NCBI GenBank assembly: GCA_041156125.1
Contig: JBEVTI010000001.1
Location: 1-64,000 of the forward strand
Direction of reading: 5' to 3'
Origin: Paraktedonobacter carboxidivorans
Lineage (GTDB): Bacteria > Chloroflexota > Ktedonobacteria > Ktedonobacterales > Ktedonobacteraceae
DNA: 64,000 nucleotides
Made by a program: the position numbers and the translations under genes. The notes under the pieces were generated by a model, which saw only the letters and a program-made list of their open reading frames with translations, ran no database searches and was not told the origin of the DNA. Shown one piece after another: positions 23,409 through 32,281 of the stretch (position 1 is the stretch's first letter; the number at the start of each line of letters is the position of its first letter).

Positions 23409-24522
23409 GAAAGAGAAAGCTATAGCGGGAGCTAGCAACAGTCCGGCTGTGTCAGCGGCGACAAGCGAGCGCGAGAAGGCTATTGAGCAGGCTTTAAGCC
23501 AGATCGAGCGTCGTTTTGGCAAAGGCGCGATCATGCGTCTGGGCGAACAGGCCAAAATTCAGATCGACATTATTCCAACTGGTTCGATCGCTCTGGATCT
23601 GGCACTGGGCGTTGGCGGTGTCCCGCGTGGGCGTATTACTGAGATCTATGGCCCGGAGTCTTCTGGTAAGACTACGCTCTGCCAACATATCATCGCCAGT
23701 GCCCAGCGTTCCGGTGGCTACGCGGCCTTTATTGACGCCGAACATGCTTTAGATCGCACGTACGCGGCGCGTTGTGGTGTTGATGTGAACAATCTGCTGA
23801 TCTCTCAGCCCGACACCGGTGAGCAGGCATTGGAAATTCTGGATGCCCTGGTGCGCAGTAATGCGATCGACGTAGTGGTAATCGACTCGGTGGCCGCTCT
23901 GACGCCGCGCGCGGAAATTGAGGGTGAGATGGGCGATTCGCACGTTGGTTTGCAAGCTCGTCTGATGAGCCAGGCAATGCGTAAATTGACAGGCGCGATC
24001 AGCAGCTCAAACACCGCAGTGCTCTTTACTAACCAGTTGCGTGAGAAGGTTGGTGTCATGTTTGGCAACCCAGAAACCACCTCTGGCGGTAAAGCGCTGA
24101 AATTTTATGCCTCTGTGCGCCTGGACATTCGCCGTACTGACACCATCAAACAGGGTCAGGATGTTATGGGTAGTCGCACTCGTGTGCGTGTAGTTAAAAA
24201 CAAGGTCGCGCCCCCCTTCCGGGTAGCTGAGTTTGACATCATGTATAGCGAGGGTATTTCTCGCGAGGGTGGCCTGATTGACCTTGGCCTGGAGATGGGC
24301 CTTGTCAAGAAAAGCGGTGCCTGGTTCAACGTTGGCGATATCCGCCTTGGCCAGGGTCGCGAGAATGCCAAGGACTTCTTGCGTCAGAACAGCGATGTCG
24401 CCCACGCGCTCGACGAGCAGATTCGTGGCAATATCTCCTCGTTCAAAGCAGCTGAAATCGATGCTGAAGGCGATGAAGAGGGCGACGAGGTCGCGGAAGA
24501 TGCAGCAGCGGCGGCGGAGTAG
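23395..24522 (+). CDS. recA: Recombinase RecA
   Basis: Strand-exchange ATPase and SOS co-protease, 375 residues. Landmarks: QIERRFGKGAIMRLGE, Walker A YGPESSGKTTL, the AFIDAEHALD strand, Walker B VVVIDSVAALTPRAEIEGEMGD, loop L1/L2 region HVGLQARLMSQAMRKL and INQ-like FTNQLREKVGVMFGNPE. The N-terminus carries about 20 extra Ala/Ser-rich residues, and the tail is acidic and Ala-rich (GDEEGDEVAEDAAAAAE). The start at ATG 23395 has no Shine-Dalgarno, and a well-initiated leader ORF overlaps it. It ends in a perfect hairpin terminator. Confidence 0.97.
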   Translation: MALSKKEKAIAGASNSPAVSAATSEREKAIEQALSQIERRFGKGAIMRLGEQAKIQIDIIPTGSIALDLALGVGGVPRGRITEIYGPESSGKTTLCQHIIASAQRSGGYAAFIDAEHALDRTYAARCGVDVNNLLISQPDTGEQALEILDALVRSNAIDVVVIDSVAALTPRAEIEGEMGDSHVGLQARLMSQAMRKLTGAISSSNTAVLFTNQLREKVGVMFGNPETTSGGKALKFYASVRLDIRRTDTIKQGQDVMGSRTRVRVVKNKVAPPFRVAEFDIMYSEGISREGGLIDLGLEMGLVKKSGAWFNVGDIRLGQGRENAKDFLRQNSDVAHALDEQIRGNISSFKAAEIDAEGDEEGDEVAEDAAAAAE

Positions 24523-24528
24523 GGTACA

Positions 24529-24583
24529 AAAAGAGGAGGCGGGACGGTTTCTGTGTTCTAGAAACCGTCCCGCCTCCTCTTTT
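24529..24583 (+). terminator. recA terminator
   Basis: A perfect inverted repeat of about 24 bp (AAAAGAGGAGGCGGGACGGT start, complement after a short loop) ending in CTCTTTTGC. It lies 7 bp after the recA stop. Confidence 0.88.
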
Positions 24584-24609
24584 GCAGATGGATCTATGGG
24601 GACTATAGC

Positions 24610-24766
24610 ATCTGTAGGGGCAAAGATACCGCATCGCCTGGTAAGTGGTTGAGTGTGTCGGCGGCAGAGTCACCGATACACTCAACCACTTACCCCAAAA
24701 TCAGGTGTCGGGTTTCTGCGCAAAAGGCCGGCGGCATGCCTATACAGTATCTTTGTCCCTACAGAT
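24610..24766. repeat. MITE-like element with nested inverted repeats
   Basis: Outer arms ATCTGTAGGGGCAAAGATAC (24610-24629) and GTATCTTTGTCCCTACAGAT (24747-24766) are inverted copies with 19 of 20 positions complementary. Inside, GGTAAGTGGTTGAGTGT (24640-24656) and its exact complement (24678-24694) form a second hairpin. Total length is 157 bp with no ORF. The form is that of a non-autonomous miniature transposable element between recA and the SDR gene. No target-site duplication was obvious. Confidence 0.6.
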
Positions 24767-24843
24767 AGCATTTACCAGGTGAAACTGAGATATAATATCT
24801 TACAAAACAATGATACAACGCTCAGTTATCAGAAGGAGCATCT

Positions 24844-25608
24844 ATGGGTACTGTGAAATTCGATTTCAGTGGGGAAGTCGCTGTAGTAACTGGAGGCTCG
24901 CGAGGATTGGGTTTGGAGATCGCGGAGGCATTTGGGAAGGCAGGCGCGTCAGTAGTAATTACCGCGCGACGGGAGCAGTGGCTAAGAGAGGCTGAGAAGC
25001 AACTGAGGGATCAGGGGATCACAGTGCTGGCACTGGTCGGCGATGTGGCCGAGCCAATGGTAGTAGAGCAACTGGTTCAGCAAATTCTGGCAGCCTATGG
25101 CCAGATTGATATTCTGGTTAACAATGCTGGCCTGACGTGGGGCACGCCCGCGGAAAGCATGCCCTTTGAGCGCTGGCAGCAGGTTATCAACGCGAATATC
25201 ACTGGCACGTTTTTGATGTCACAGGCCGTGGGGCGGCAGATGCTGGAGCGTAAGCAGGGCTGCATTATCAGCGTGGCCTCTATCGCGGGTTTGAGTGGGG
25301 GACAATTGAATACTGTGGGCTATAACGCCAGTAAAGCGGCAGTCATTAACCTTACCCGCTCTCTCGCTGTGGAATGGGGGGCGCAGAATATTCGTGTGAA
25401 TTGTATCGCGCCTGGATTATTTCGCACCAGGATGACCGAGGGCATTATAGCTCAAGGAGCGGAGGCTGTCGTAGCCAGTACAGCCCCTTTGCGGCGCATC
25501 GGCCAGCCGGGCGAAATCGCCCCAACCGTGCTGTTTCTAGCCTCCGCAGGTGCCAGCTATATCACTGGTCAGGTCTTGCCCATTGATGGTGGAAGTACTG
25601 CGCAATAG
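24844..25608 (+). CDS. SDR-family oxidoreductase
   Basis: A classical short-chain dehydrogenase/reductase of 254 residues. NAD(P)-binding GGSRGLGLEIAEAF at the N-terminus, the NNAG motif (VNNAGLTWG), the catalytic Ser in ISVASIAG, and the YNASK motif (Tyr and Lys). IAPGLFRTRMTEG and the C-terminal ITGQVLPIDGG are typical of FabG/gluconate 5-dehydrogenase-like members. A TATAAT box lies at 24791-24796 and AGAAGGAG precedes ATG 24844. Substrate cannot be told from sequence. It is followed 26 bp later by a GH3 gene. Confidence 0.92.
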   Translation: MGTVKFDFSGEVAVVTGGSRGLGLEIAEAFGKAGASVVITARREQWLREAEKQLRDQGITVLALVGDVAEPMVVEQLVQQILAAYGQIDILVNNAGLTWGTPAESMPFERWQQVINANITGTFLMSQAVGRQMLERKQGCIISVASIAGLSGGQLNTVGYNASKAAVINLTRSLAVEWGAQNIRVNCIAPGLFRTRMTEGIIAQGAEAVVASTAPLRRIGQPGEIAPTVLFLASAGASYITGQVLPIDGGSTAQ

Positions 25609-25634
25609 CCAGTTTTTTGATAGGAGTATCTTTC

Positions 25635-26936
25635 ATGTCTCTTTTGCCGCCTGCGCCTGTGAAGAATGCAGTCAGTTTGCCTTCTAGATCCCATAGACGC
25701 CCCCGTTGGCTGTTGCCTGGGATAATACTGCTGCTGTTATTATTGGTCCTGGCGGGCTTTCTGGACCAGCGTATACGCCTCATTGGCCAGCAGAGTCAGG
25801 TAACGCCTTTTCCCTCTGGCGCTGGTCCTTACGTCCAGTGGCCATTAACTGCCCAGCAGATCAATGCTCTTGAACACCTGGATACGCATATGAAGTATAA
25901 AGCGCTGGCCAGTCTGTATGTTGACCAGATGAGCCTGGATGATAAGCTGGGCCAATTGATTATGCTTGAATTTAATGAAACATCTTATTCGGATAATCTT
26001 GATTACGCCCTCAATACACTACATGTAGGAGGCGTGATTATGTATGATATACAGATAAATACAGCTTCCCAGACAAAAGGTGATATCGCGCATATGCAGG
26101 CACGCTCGCAAATACCGCTGCTAATATCTATTGATCAAGAGGGAGGAATTGTGAATCGTCTGCATAAAATTTATGGCCCCGCCATGTCAGCGACGGATAT
26201 TGAAGCTACGGGCAGCACGAAGGTCGCGGCACAGCAGGGTTTGAAGACTTCTCAGGAACTCAAGGCCCTGGGTATGAATGTAGACCTGGCACCTGATGTC
26301 GATGTCAACGAGGTCAATGGCTACGATATGATCGATCGTACTTTCGGTAGTACGCCGCAGGAGGTTGAGAAGTATGCAGCCCCTTATATGCAGGCAATAC
26401 AAGGAAATGGTACTATCGCCTGCATCAAGCATTTCCCCGGTCTGGGGGCTGCAGTCACCGACGCTCATACCTCATTGCCAGTTGTCAATAGCAATGCCCA
26501 GCAGATCTATAATGTGGACCTGGCACCGTTCAAATACTTTATTCAATCCACAAATCCACTCTTAAATCCAGGCATGATCATGCCCACAGATGTCTTGATG
26601 CCAGCTATCGACGCCACAAATCCGGCTGAGCTCTCATACAAATTTATCACCGGCATTTTGCGCAAGCAGTTGCATTATGATGGAGTGGTGCTAACAGATG
26701 CCCTGTATATGGATGGCATGAACCGTTTTACCGCCGCGGTCCAGGCTCTGCAAGCTGGCGATGATATGATCCTGGGACCCAACGATAGCGCGCAGACAGC
26801 GATGACGATTCAGACTATCAAAGATGCTATTCATAGTGGACAGTTAAGCATGGCCCGCGTGGATGAGGCAGCAACGCGTATTATCGCGCTTAAGATGCAG
26901 TATCATATTATGCCTACATACACACCTGTGAATTAG
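25635..26936 (+). CDS. Glycoside hydrolase family 3, NagZ-like, membrane-anchored
   Basis: Predicted beta-N-acetylhexosaminidase, 433 residues. An N-terminal membrane helix (about 27-46) anchors it, probably facing outward. The GH3 barrel shows LGQLIMLEFNETS, LISIDQEGGIVNRL (substrate-binding), NVDLAPDVDVN, the NagZ signature IACIKHFPGLGAAVTDAH with its catalytic His, and VVLTDALYMDGM, whose Asp is the expected nucleophile. A NagZ-type enzyme removes GlcNAc from muropeptides or glycans during wall recycling. The start at ATG 25635 follows ATAGGAGTATCTTTC. It is probably co-transcribed with the SDR gene, though no functional link is evident. Confidence 0.9.
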   Translation: MSLLPPAPVKNAVSLPSRSHRRPRWLLPGIILLLLLLVLAGFLDQRIRLIGQQSQVTPFPSGAGPYVQWPLTAQQINALEHLDTHMKYKALASLYVDQMSLDDKLGQLIMLEFNETSYSDNLDYALNTLHVGGVIMYDIQINTASQTKGDIAHMQARSQIPLLISIDQEGGIVNRLHKIYGPAMSATDIEATGSTKVAAQQGLKTSQELKALGMNVDLAPDVDVNEVNGYDMIDRTFGSTPQEVEKYAAPYMQAIQGNGTIACIKHFPGLGAAVTDAHTSLPVVNSNAQQIYNVDLAPFKYFIQSTNPLLNPGMIMPTDVLMPAIDATNPAELSYKFITGILRKQLHYDGVVLTDALYMDGMNRFTAAVQALQAGDDMILGPNDSAQTAMTIQTIKDAIHSGQLSMARVDEAATRIIALKMQYHIMPTYTPVN

Positions 26937-26952
26937 ACAGCTCTATAGGATT

Positions 26953-27438
26953 TTATACCAGGTCATAGCGGAAAACGATCATATCGCGTAACACAATACC
27001 GTTTTCTGCTAGCGGTGGTTGGATGTAAGCAAAGTAGTCGCGCTTGATGGCAAACATACGGAAGCCACATTTCTGGTAAAAGGCGATATTTGCCAGGGAA
27101 GCATTTGCGGTACCGACCAGAAGCGTATGTTCTCCGCGTTGGCGTAGTTCCTCTTGCAAGGCGTAAATAAACTGCTTGCCATACCCATGTCCACGCAGAG
27201 CGGCTACCACTGCGATATAGAGGATTTCACTGGTTTCATTTTGCGCCCAGCGGACTACAGCGGCTCCAGCGAACTGATCATCTGACCACGATGCATAGGC
27301 TATACAGGCCGGGTCGAGGAGCGCTGCCCGAATGCGCTCCTCGACCTCCTCCGCGTCTACGAGCACCGGGAGCAAAAATGCTGTCTCTTGTTGCGGAATA
27401 GGTTTTATGATGAAAGACACCCCGGTCTCCTTGTTCAT
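26953..27438 (-). CDS. GNAT-family N-acetyltransferase
   Basis: A 161-residue acetyl-CoA-dependent acetyltransferase. The acetyl-CoA loop is VVAALRGHGYGKQFIYAL (the RGxGxG/A pattern). Before it is the central strand YIAVV, and after it ANASLANIAFYQKCGFRM, the typical C-terminal motif B with the Tyr general acid. A good minus-strand promoter lies just upstream. Convergent with the GH3 gene, 16 bp apart. Acceptor unknown. Confidence 0.88.
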   Translation of the reverse strand: MNKETGVSFIIKPIPQQETAFLLPVLVDAEEVEERIRAALLDPACIAYASWSDDQFAGAAVVRWAQNETSEILYIAVVAALRGHGYGKQFIYALQEELRQRGEHTLLVGTANASLANIAFYQKCGFRMFAIKRDYFAYIQPPLAENGIVLRDMIVFRYDLV

Positions 27439-27473
27439 AGCCTCTGTCAGTGAGGTCTTTCTTATGAGACTTC

Positions 27474-27502
27474 ATTGTACTCAATCTTGTAAAGTGTAGC
27501 AA
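27474..27502 (-). promoter_or_regulatory. Promoter of the GNAT gene
   Basis: On the minus strand TTGCTA (27502-27497), a 17-nt spacer and TACAAT (27479-27474), 36 bp before the GNAT start codon. Confidence 0.65.
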
Positions 27503-27676
27503 GAAGACTAGCCTGAGAGCGACAGATCTCCGTGGACAGATCTCGTAATGGCTTTGCTCTGGGTGTATATAATCATGATCTCGTGCAGACAAGCTGTTTC
27601 TTTATTCTATCTATTGATGAGTCTGCGAATGAAAGTCACAATTTCATCAATGGAAGAGAAAAAGAAGTGCAGCAGA

Positions 27677-27925
27677 CTATGCCAGATGTTGATCATTGTT
27701 TTGTCCGCATTCGTTCAGCCAACGGCGCACCATCAGAAAAGCGGTGCAACCAGTGATGAGCAGCGAGATCGGGGCAATCATCCAGAAGAGCTTGCTGTCG
27801 TTTTGGAATTGCTCCACGGAAGCGTGCTGTGGACGAGCGGGCGCGACTCTTGGAGTCGAGGGAATGATTATTCTTGCTGGCTGAGAGGTTTTTTCGATCT
27901 CGGCCTCTATCAACGTAACAGGCAT
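27677..27925 (-). CDS. Small tail-anchored membrane protein, unknown
   Basis: An 82-residue open frame beginning MPVTLIEAEIEKTSQPARII, with a Pro/Arg-rich middle and one hydrophobic segment near the C-terminus (FWMIAPISLLITGCTAFLMV) followed by charged residues. An AAGGAAG site lies 8 nt before the ATG at 27925; the frame could begin nine bases earlier at a GTG. No family recognised. The ribosome site and a clean membrane segment argue it is real and that the overlapping plus-strand frames are shadows. Confidence 0.55.
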   Translation of the reverse strand: MPVTLIEAEIEKTSQPARIIIPSTPRVAPARPQHASVEQFQNDSKLFWMIAPISLLITGCTAFLMVRRWLNECGQNNDQHLA

Positions 27926-28148
27926 GGGTACCACTTCCTTTCAGAATGCGGCGATTTTCAGCGCCATGACACTCTTATAGCCACAAATAAGCAGGTCTCA
28001 CCGTCAAACAGGTCGGTCGGCAGCGAGATCTGCTGGTAGTATAGCGCTATGTCAGCAAGCATAAATTTGTAGGTATTAACATGGTCTCTTGACGGGTGGA
28101 ATTTGACACGCTATGATCCAGATACAAAGTAAAGGATAGAGTTTTCCC

Positions 28149-28409
28149 ATGATGAATAAATTACGGGGACGCAGTCTCGCGCACCCTGGTTGTTTGCTCG
28201 GCGTCACTGCGGGCCTGATTATAGGGATTGTTCTGGGGGGTGTGCTGGCCATAGCCAATGTGGCGTTTATTGTGGTTTTGCTGGTATGGTCAGGTCTGAC
28301 TGTGTTGCTGGGAGCAGCAGGTTGGCTAATTGGCACAGCTTTGACTGCGCGTTTTCCCGCGTTAGAGAAGCCAGACCCTGAAGCCGATACAAATACACCG
28401 ACTGGCTAG
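28149..28409 (+). CDS. Small two-helix membrane protein, unknown
   Basis: An 86-residue protein with two membrane segments (about 15-38, LGVTAGLIIGIVLGGVLAIA, and 41-66) and an acidic Pro/Thr tail (KPDPEADTNTPTG). Two adjacent ATG codons begin it; AAGGATAGAG lies upstream. No family recognised and no obvious partner. It is probably a real hypothetical protein, given the clean hydrophobic pattern. Confidence 0.65.
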   Translation: MMNKLRGRSLAHPGCLLGVTAGLIIGIVLGGVLAIANVAFIVVLLVWSGLTVLLGAAGWLIGTALTARFPALEKPDPEADTNTPTG

Positions 28410-28632
28410 CGTTTTTAATTAAATTATGGTATTCTATCTTCTATCGGCAGCTCTTTTTTACTTCCTCTAGCTGTCGAGTTTTTGGAGCAGCGTCGCTTCC
28501 GGGCATTGATGCGTGTCCTGTAGGAGCCGTTTTAAGGTAGATTATCGTTTGTAATCGCTGTAAAACGGGAGGCCCCCAGAGAGTTTTTGCGTAGGAGAGA
28601 AAAATTCTACGTAAAAGAAGGAGGATTCCTCT

Positions 28633-28854
28633 ATGGCCGAAAATGAGTTTCGCCGCTCCGTTTCTTCTGATAGTGCCCCTCGAGGTAGCCTGTGCGAAGG
28701 GTGTGGCAAGCCAGCTGTTGTTCAGTTGACTGCTATTGGGGGCTTTTCTCATAATGATAGTGGCCTTTTCTGCCGGGACTGTGGCGAGGGTTTCTCGCGC
28801 GTAGTCGCTCAGGCAACGGTGGCTAGCAGCACGTTAAGCTATAACGCCAGGTAG
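28633..28854 (+). CDS. Small zinc-ribbon protein, unknown
   Basis: A 73-residue protein with a CEGCGKPA knuckle (about residue 21) and a second FCRDCGEGF knuckle (about 47), a four-Cys zinc ribbon. Between them is a short beta-hairpin-like stretch. A near-ideal AAGGAGG lies 8 nt before ATG 28633, and a strong terminator follows 28 bp after the stop. It may bind nucleic acid or protein. No family name can be given. Confidence 0.72.
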   Translation: MAENEFRRSVSSDSAPRGSLCEGCGKPAVVQLTAIGGFSHNDSGLFCRDCGEGFSRVVAQATVASSTLSYNAR

Positions 28855-28882
28855 AGCTTTGCAAGGCAGGTAAGTTAAAAGC

Positions 28883-28933
28883 AAGAAGAGAGGGTTTGAC
28901 ACAGATTGTCTTTGTGTCAAACCCTCTTCTCTT
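28883..28933. terminator. Bidirectional terminator
   Basis: AAGAGAGGGTTTGACACA pairs with TGTGTCAAACCCTCTTCTCTT across a short loop, then ACTTTTA. It lies between the convergent zinc-ribbon gene and korB. Confidence 0.85.
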
Positions 28934-28954
28934 ACTTTTATGGTCAGCAATAGA

Positions 28955-29800
28955 TTAAGCGTAGCGGGATATATATTTTTGCAGGTCGAATGGTTTGGCC
29001 TGTTGCACGAGATGATGTGCTGCCTGGTCCATGGTCTGACGCTCTTCGTGGTAGAAGAGACCGACATAAGGTTTCTCAGTCTCCATAGCCAGTTCCATCG
29101 CTTTGAAGCGGTTGCTGGTTTCGTGGCTGGTGGGCATAGGCTGCACATTAGCCTTCCAGACATCCATAGTATTGTGGAAGGTTGGGCAGGGACTAAGCGC
29201 GTGGATAAACGAGAAGCCTTTATGCTGGACGCCCTGTTCGATTAGCGTGGCAAGCTCTTTTGGCTTGGATGAGAAGCCACGAGCCACAAAGCTAACATTC
29301 AGGCTAAGCGCGGTCGCGATCGGATTGAACTGCGAGGCCAGCAGGCCGTATGGTGTGGATTTAGTCGTATGGCCTGTGGGAGACGTGGGAGACGTTTGCC
29401 CTTTGGTCAGACCATAGATTTCGTTGTCCATAACCACCACGGTAATATCGATATTGCGTAGCGCGGCATGGATGAGATGACCAGCGCCAATACTAAAGAA
29501 ATCGCCATCACCACCGACCGCCACGATAGTTAAATCGGGGCGAGCCATCTTCATCCCTTGAGCGACTGGCAGAGCGCGACCATGCACGCTATGAAAGCCA
29601 AAGGTGCTGACGAAGTGGGGAAAGCGACTGGAGCAGCCAATGCCAGAGACTACTACAGTTTCGTCTACCGGGCATTTGAGTGCGGCCAGTGCGGTATAAG
29701 CGGCGTTCAGCACGCCGAAGTCACCGCAGCCGGGACACCAGGTTGGCTTTACATCGCTTTTAAAGTCTTTTGGTGTTAGAGCGATAGTTGATTGAGACAC
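28955..29800 (-). CDS. 2-oxoacid:ferredoxin oxidoreductase, beta subunit
   Basis: The TPP-binding subunit of a KorAB-type enzyme that oxidatively decarboxylates a 2-oxoacid (usually 2-oxoglutarate) to its CoA ester with ferredoxin as acceptor. In 281 residues: the TWCPGCGDFGVL block near the N-terminus, SGIGCSSRFPHF, and the TPP/Mg motif VGGDGDFFSIGAGHLIHAALRN with VMDNEIYGLTKGQTSPT. The GTG at 29800 is chosen because GAGGAGG sits 10 nt upstream, inside the end of korA; the longer TTG start would be too close to it. Only 2 bp separate it from korA, so the two are one operon. Pyruvate cannot be excluded as substrate. Confidence 0.93.
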   Translation of the reverse strand: MSQSTIALTPKDFKSDVKPTWCPGCGDFGVLNAAYTALAALKCPVDETVVVSGIGCSSRFPHFVSTFGFHSVHGRALPVAQGMKMARPDLTIVAVGGDGDFFSIGAGHLIHAALRNIDITVVVMDNEIYGLTKGQTSPTSPTGHTTKSTPYGLLASQFNPIATALSLNVSFVARGFSSKPKELATLIEQGVQHKGFSFIHALSPCPTFHNTMDVWKANVQPMPTSHETSNRFKAMELAMETEKPYVGLFYHEERQTMDQAAHHLVQQAKPFDLQKYISRYA

Positions 29801-29802
29801 GA

Positions 29803-31584
29803 TTAGCAAACCTCCTCAATAGCCCGCAGAATTTCGCCGGCGGTAAAGGGAATGCCGCCGTATTTATTGACCCGAATTGGTTGCACGCCGTATTTCGCGC
29901 CCAGCAGGTTGGCCAGTTGGCCCGAATAGTTGCACTCTGGCACAAGCAGCGTGTGTACCGAAGTCATAAAAGTACGCAAAGCGTCATCTGGTAGAGGTGA
30001 TAGAACACGCAGGTGGAGAGAGGCAACTTTATGCCCGTTCGCGCGCGCGCGCTCGACCGCTTCCTGAATGGCGCCTTCGGTCGAGCCCCAGCCGATCAGG
30101 CCAACGGTGGCATCTGCGTCACCGTAGCGGGTGGGCTGTGGCAGTTCTTGCATGGCAGTATCCAGCTTGCGATAACGCTTCTTCATCATCGCTACGTGAT
30201 CTTCCGGTTCATAGTCAGGGTGCCCATGCTGGTTATGTTCCAGACCAGTCGCGGTGTAGACTGGGGCCCCAGAACCGGGGGTCGAGATCGGTGAGATACC
30301 TGTTTCAGCGTAAGAGTAGCGCGCGAAATCATGCGCGCCAGCTCCAACGCTGAGCGGCACAGGCTCGGCGATATGTCCATAGAAGCCGCTGCCCTCCTGG
30401 TTCGCGCTTCGCGCTTCCAGGCGACCTTGCAACTCTAAGATCTGGAAAGCATTGCGATCAACGCTTTCCACGCGAGCCGTCAGGGATTGATCGGTCATGA
30501 AAATCACCGGCATCTGGTAGCGGTCGGCCATGTTAAAGGCCTGGATCATCATGCTATAGCAGTCGGCGACATCGGCGGGTGCCAGCACGATGCGCGGAGT
30601 ATCGCCGTGGCCGGCGGAGAGCACAAAACTCAGGTCTGATTGCTCCATTTTTGTTGGCATGCCAGTGCTAGGACCAGAACGCTGGGCGTCAACGATCACA
30701 GCAGGCAACTCGCTCATCGAGGCGAAACCAATCAACTCGGTCATCAGCGAGAGACCAGGACCAGACGTGGCAGTCATGCCGCGCACGCCGCCAAAGGAGG
30801 CGCCAATCACAGCAGCCAGAGCGGCAATCTCATCTTCCGCCTGGAGAAATGTGCCACCAACCTGTGGTAGCTCTTTCGCCAGACCTTCCATGATGTCGCT
30901 GGCCGGGGTAATCGGATAGCCCGCGAAGAAGCCGCACTGAGCTGCCAGTGCTCCGGCTACCACGGCCTGGTTGCCATTCAAAACGACGCGTTCGGCTTTA
31001 GTCACCGCGCCGAGTTGGTAGTTATCGAGCTTGGTGATATGCTCTTTCACATACTTATACGATATGTCCAGGGCTAACTGGTTTTTTTCCATCAGCAACG
31101 CATTCGCTTTACGCGATTTAGCGAGTTTGGACGTGACAACCTGCGCGATGGCCTCCAGAGGAGGACCGAACAGGGCTGAGATTGCTCCCAGCATGACCAT
31201 ATTTTTTGTCTGAAAGAGCTGGACCTCTTTACGAGCAAGATCGTTAAATGGAATGGCGTAGGTGATGTACTCACTGGTTTGTGGAGTAAAATCCGATGGA
31301 TCGTAGATCACGACCCCTCCATGCCGCAGATCCTTAATGCTGCGCTCGTATGCTTCCTGGTTGAGACAGATCAATACATCGGCGTAATCTCCCATAGATT
31401 TTACGGGCTTATCGCCAATGCGTACCTGGAACAAACAAGGGCCACCGAGAATCTCAGCTGGAAAGGTGCGGAAGGTGTAGACCCGATATCCCCAGCGCGC
31501 TGCAGCCAGGGCAAGAATATCGCCACCAGAGATAGTACCTTCACCTGACTCGCCGCCAATCCGAATTGTTACTTCATTCTCCAT
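29803..31584 (-). CDS. 2-oxoacid:ferredoxin oxidoreductase, fused gamma-alpha subunit
   Basis: The 593-residue partner of the beta subunit. The N-terminal gamma domain begins IRIGGESGEGTISGGDIL and runs to about residue 185. The alpha (pyrimidine-binding) domain starts with VVLNGNQAVVAGALAAQCGFFAGYPITPASDIMEGLA, with GVRGMTATSGPGLSLMTELIGFA and VDAQRSGPSTGMPTKMEQSDL (the CoA/TPP interaction blocks). The C-terminal transketolase-like domain follows (about 470-590, GWGSTEGAIQEAV). The ATG at 31584 follows TAGAGGGGCATTCA. This gamma-alpha plus beta arrangement is that of KorA/KorB in aerobic bacteria such as mycobacteria. Confidence 0.94.
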   Translation of the reverse strand: MENEVTIRIGGESGEGTISGGDILALAAARWGYRVYTFRTFPAEILGGPCLFQVRIGDKPVKSMGDYADVLICLNQEAYERSIKDLRHGGVVIYDPSDFTPQTSEYITYAIPFNDLARKEVQLFQTKNMVMLGAISALFGPPLEAIAQVVTSKLAKSRKANALLMEKNQLALDISYKYVKEHITKLDNYQLGAVTKAERVVLNGNQAVVAGALAAQCGFFAGYPITPASDIMEGLAKELPQVGGTFLQAEDEIAALAAVIGASFGGVRGMTATSGPGLSLMTELIGFASMSELPAVIVDAQRSGPSTGMPTKMEQSDLSFVLSAGHGDTPRIVLAPADVADCYSMMIQAFNMADRYQMPVIFMTDQSLTARVESVDRNAFQILELQGRLEARSANQEGSGFYGHIAEPVPLSVGAGAHDFARYSYAETGISPISTPGSGAPVYTATGLEHNQHGHPDYEPEDHVAMMKKRYRKLDTAMQELPQPTRYGDADATVGLIGWGSTEGAIQEAVERARANGHKVASLHLRVLSPLPDDALRTFMTSVHTLLVPECNYSGQLANLLGAKYGVQPIRVNKYGGIPFTAGEILRAIEEVC

Positions 31585-32153
31585 TGAATGCCCCTCTAAA
31601 AATTGCTGACCGCGCCATTTCAATGTGTGATGGCGCGGCCTCGCATATTACAGACGCCGTCTGGAGAACAGACGCCTGAGTATAGCTTGCCCATGTGTGT
31701 GAGCGAGATGTTTGAAAGTCGTCGCCTTGATTACATCTAGCAATGTGCTGCACAATGAGACGCTGCTTTGATTGTCTATGCCTTTGAGCAGTGATATGTC
31801 TCGTCTTGATTAGCTCCTCTGCCAGTGCGTTCGGACGGCGCACTGTTCCAGAATTCCGTTGGACTGGAAATTGGTACAGAACACTATAATTCACGATCAT
31901 TATTATACCACAACTTTGTTATATTTGATGCACCATTGCGGCCAATATTTAGAAGGCTTCTGCTAAATTGACTTCCCAGACGGCTCTCTTCTGAGACAGT
32001 TGGTCTGCCTGGTAAGGTCCTTCACACACAAAAATGAAGCATCCTATAGTACTTTCGCTTCAGAGTTTCACTTTGTGTACGCCAGGGTTCTGGCATGCCA
32101 GGTTTTTCCTCTTCCCAAGTGGGAGTAGCTATGTTATAATGCGCGTGTTTTCA
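31585..32153. other. Divergent region between korA and a tRNA
   Basis: On the minus strand a TATAAT box (31907-31902) is a possible korA promoter, which would give a leader of about 310 nt. On the plus strand the tRNA promoter lies at the right end. An open frame at 31574-31900 (minus) overlaps the korA start and resembles nothing. No clear RNA element was seen. Confidence 0.4.
32112..32140 (+). promoter_or_regulatory. Promoter of the CAU-anticodon tRNA
   Basis: TTCCCA (32112-32117, 4 of 6 to consensus), a 17-nt spacer and a perfect TATAAT (32135-32140), 13 bp before the tRNA. Confidence 0.65.
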
Positions 32154-32227
32154 GGGCCCATAGCTCAGCGGTTAGTAGCAGCGGGCTCATAACCTGTTGG
32201 TCGTAGGTTCGAATCCTACTGGGCCCA
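32154..32227 (+). tRNA. tRNA with CAU anticodon (Ile2 or elongator Met)
   Basis: Acceptor GGGCCCA with TGGGCCC, anticodon arm GCGGG-CTCATAA-CCTGT (two G-T pairs; anticodon CAT), variable TGGTC, T arm GTAGG-TTCGAAT-CCTAC, discriminator A, no encoded CCA. The A at the base of the acceptor and GGCTCATAACC plus TTGGTCGTAGGTTC resemble bacterial tRNA-Ile2, whose C34 becomes lysidine, more than elongator Met. It is not an initiator, lacking three G-C pairs at the loop. An A or T inserted in the D arm (AGTAGCAG) leaves only three good D-stem pairs. Confidence 0.88.
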
Positions 32228-32281
32228 TATACAGTACACTAGCGGATCTGATTGTGTACTTGCCTATACAATATCTTCTAT

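Noticed and set aside
27548..28039. A 163-residue plus-strand open frame
   Set aside because: Composition is unlike a protein, and the opposite strand carries a small membrane protein with a ribosome site.
31574..31900. A 108-residue minus-strand frame upstream of korA
   Set aside because: It overlaps the well-supported korA start in another frame and resembles no protein.
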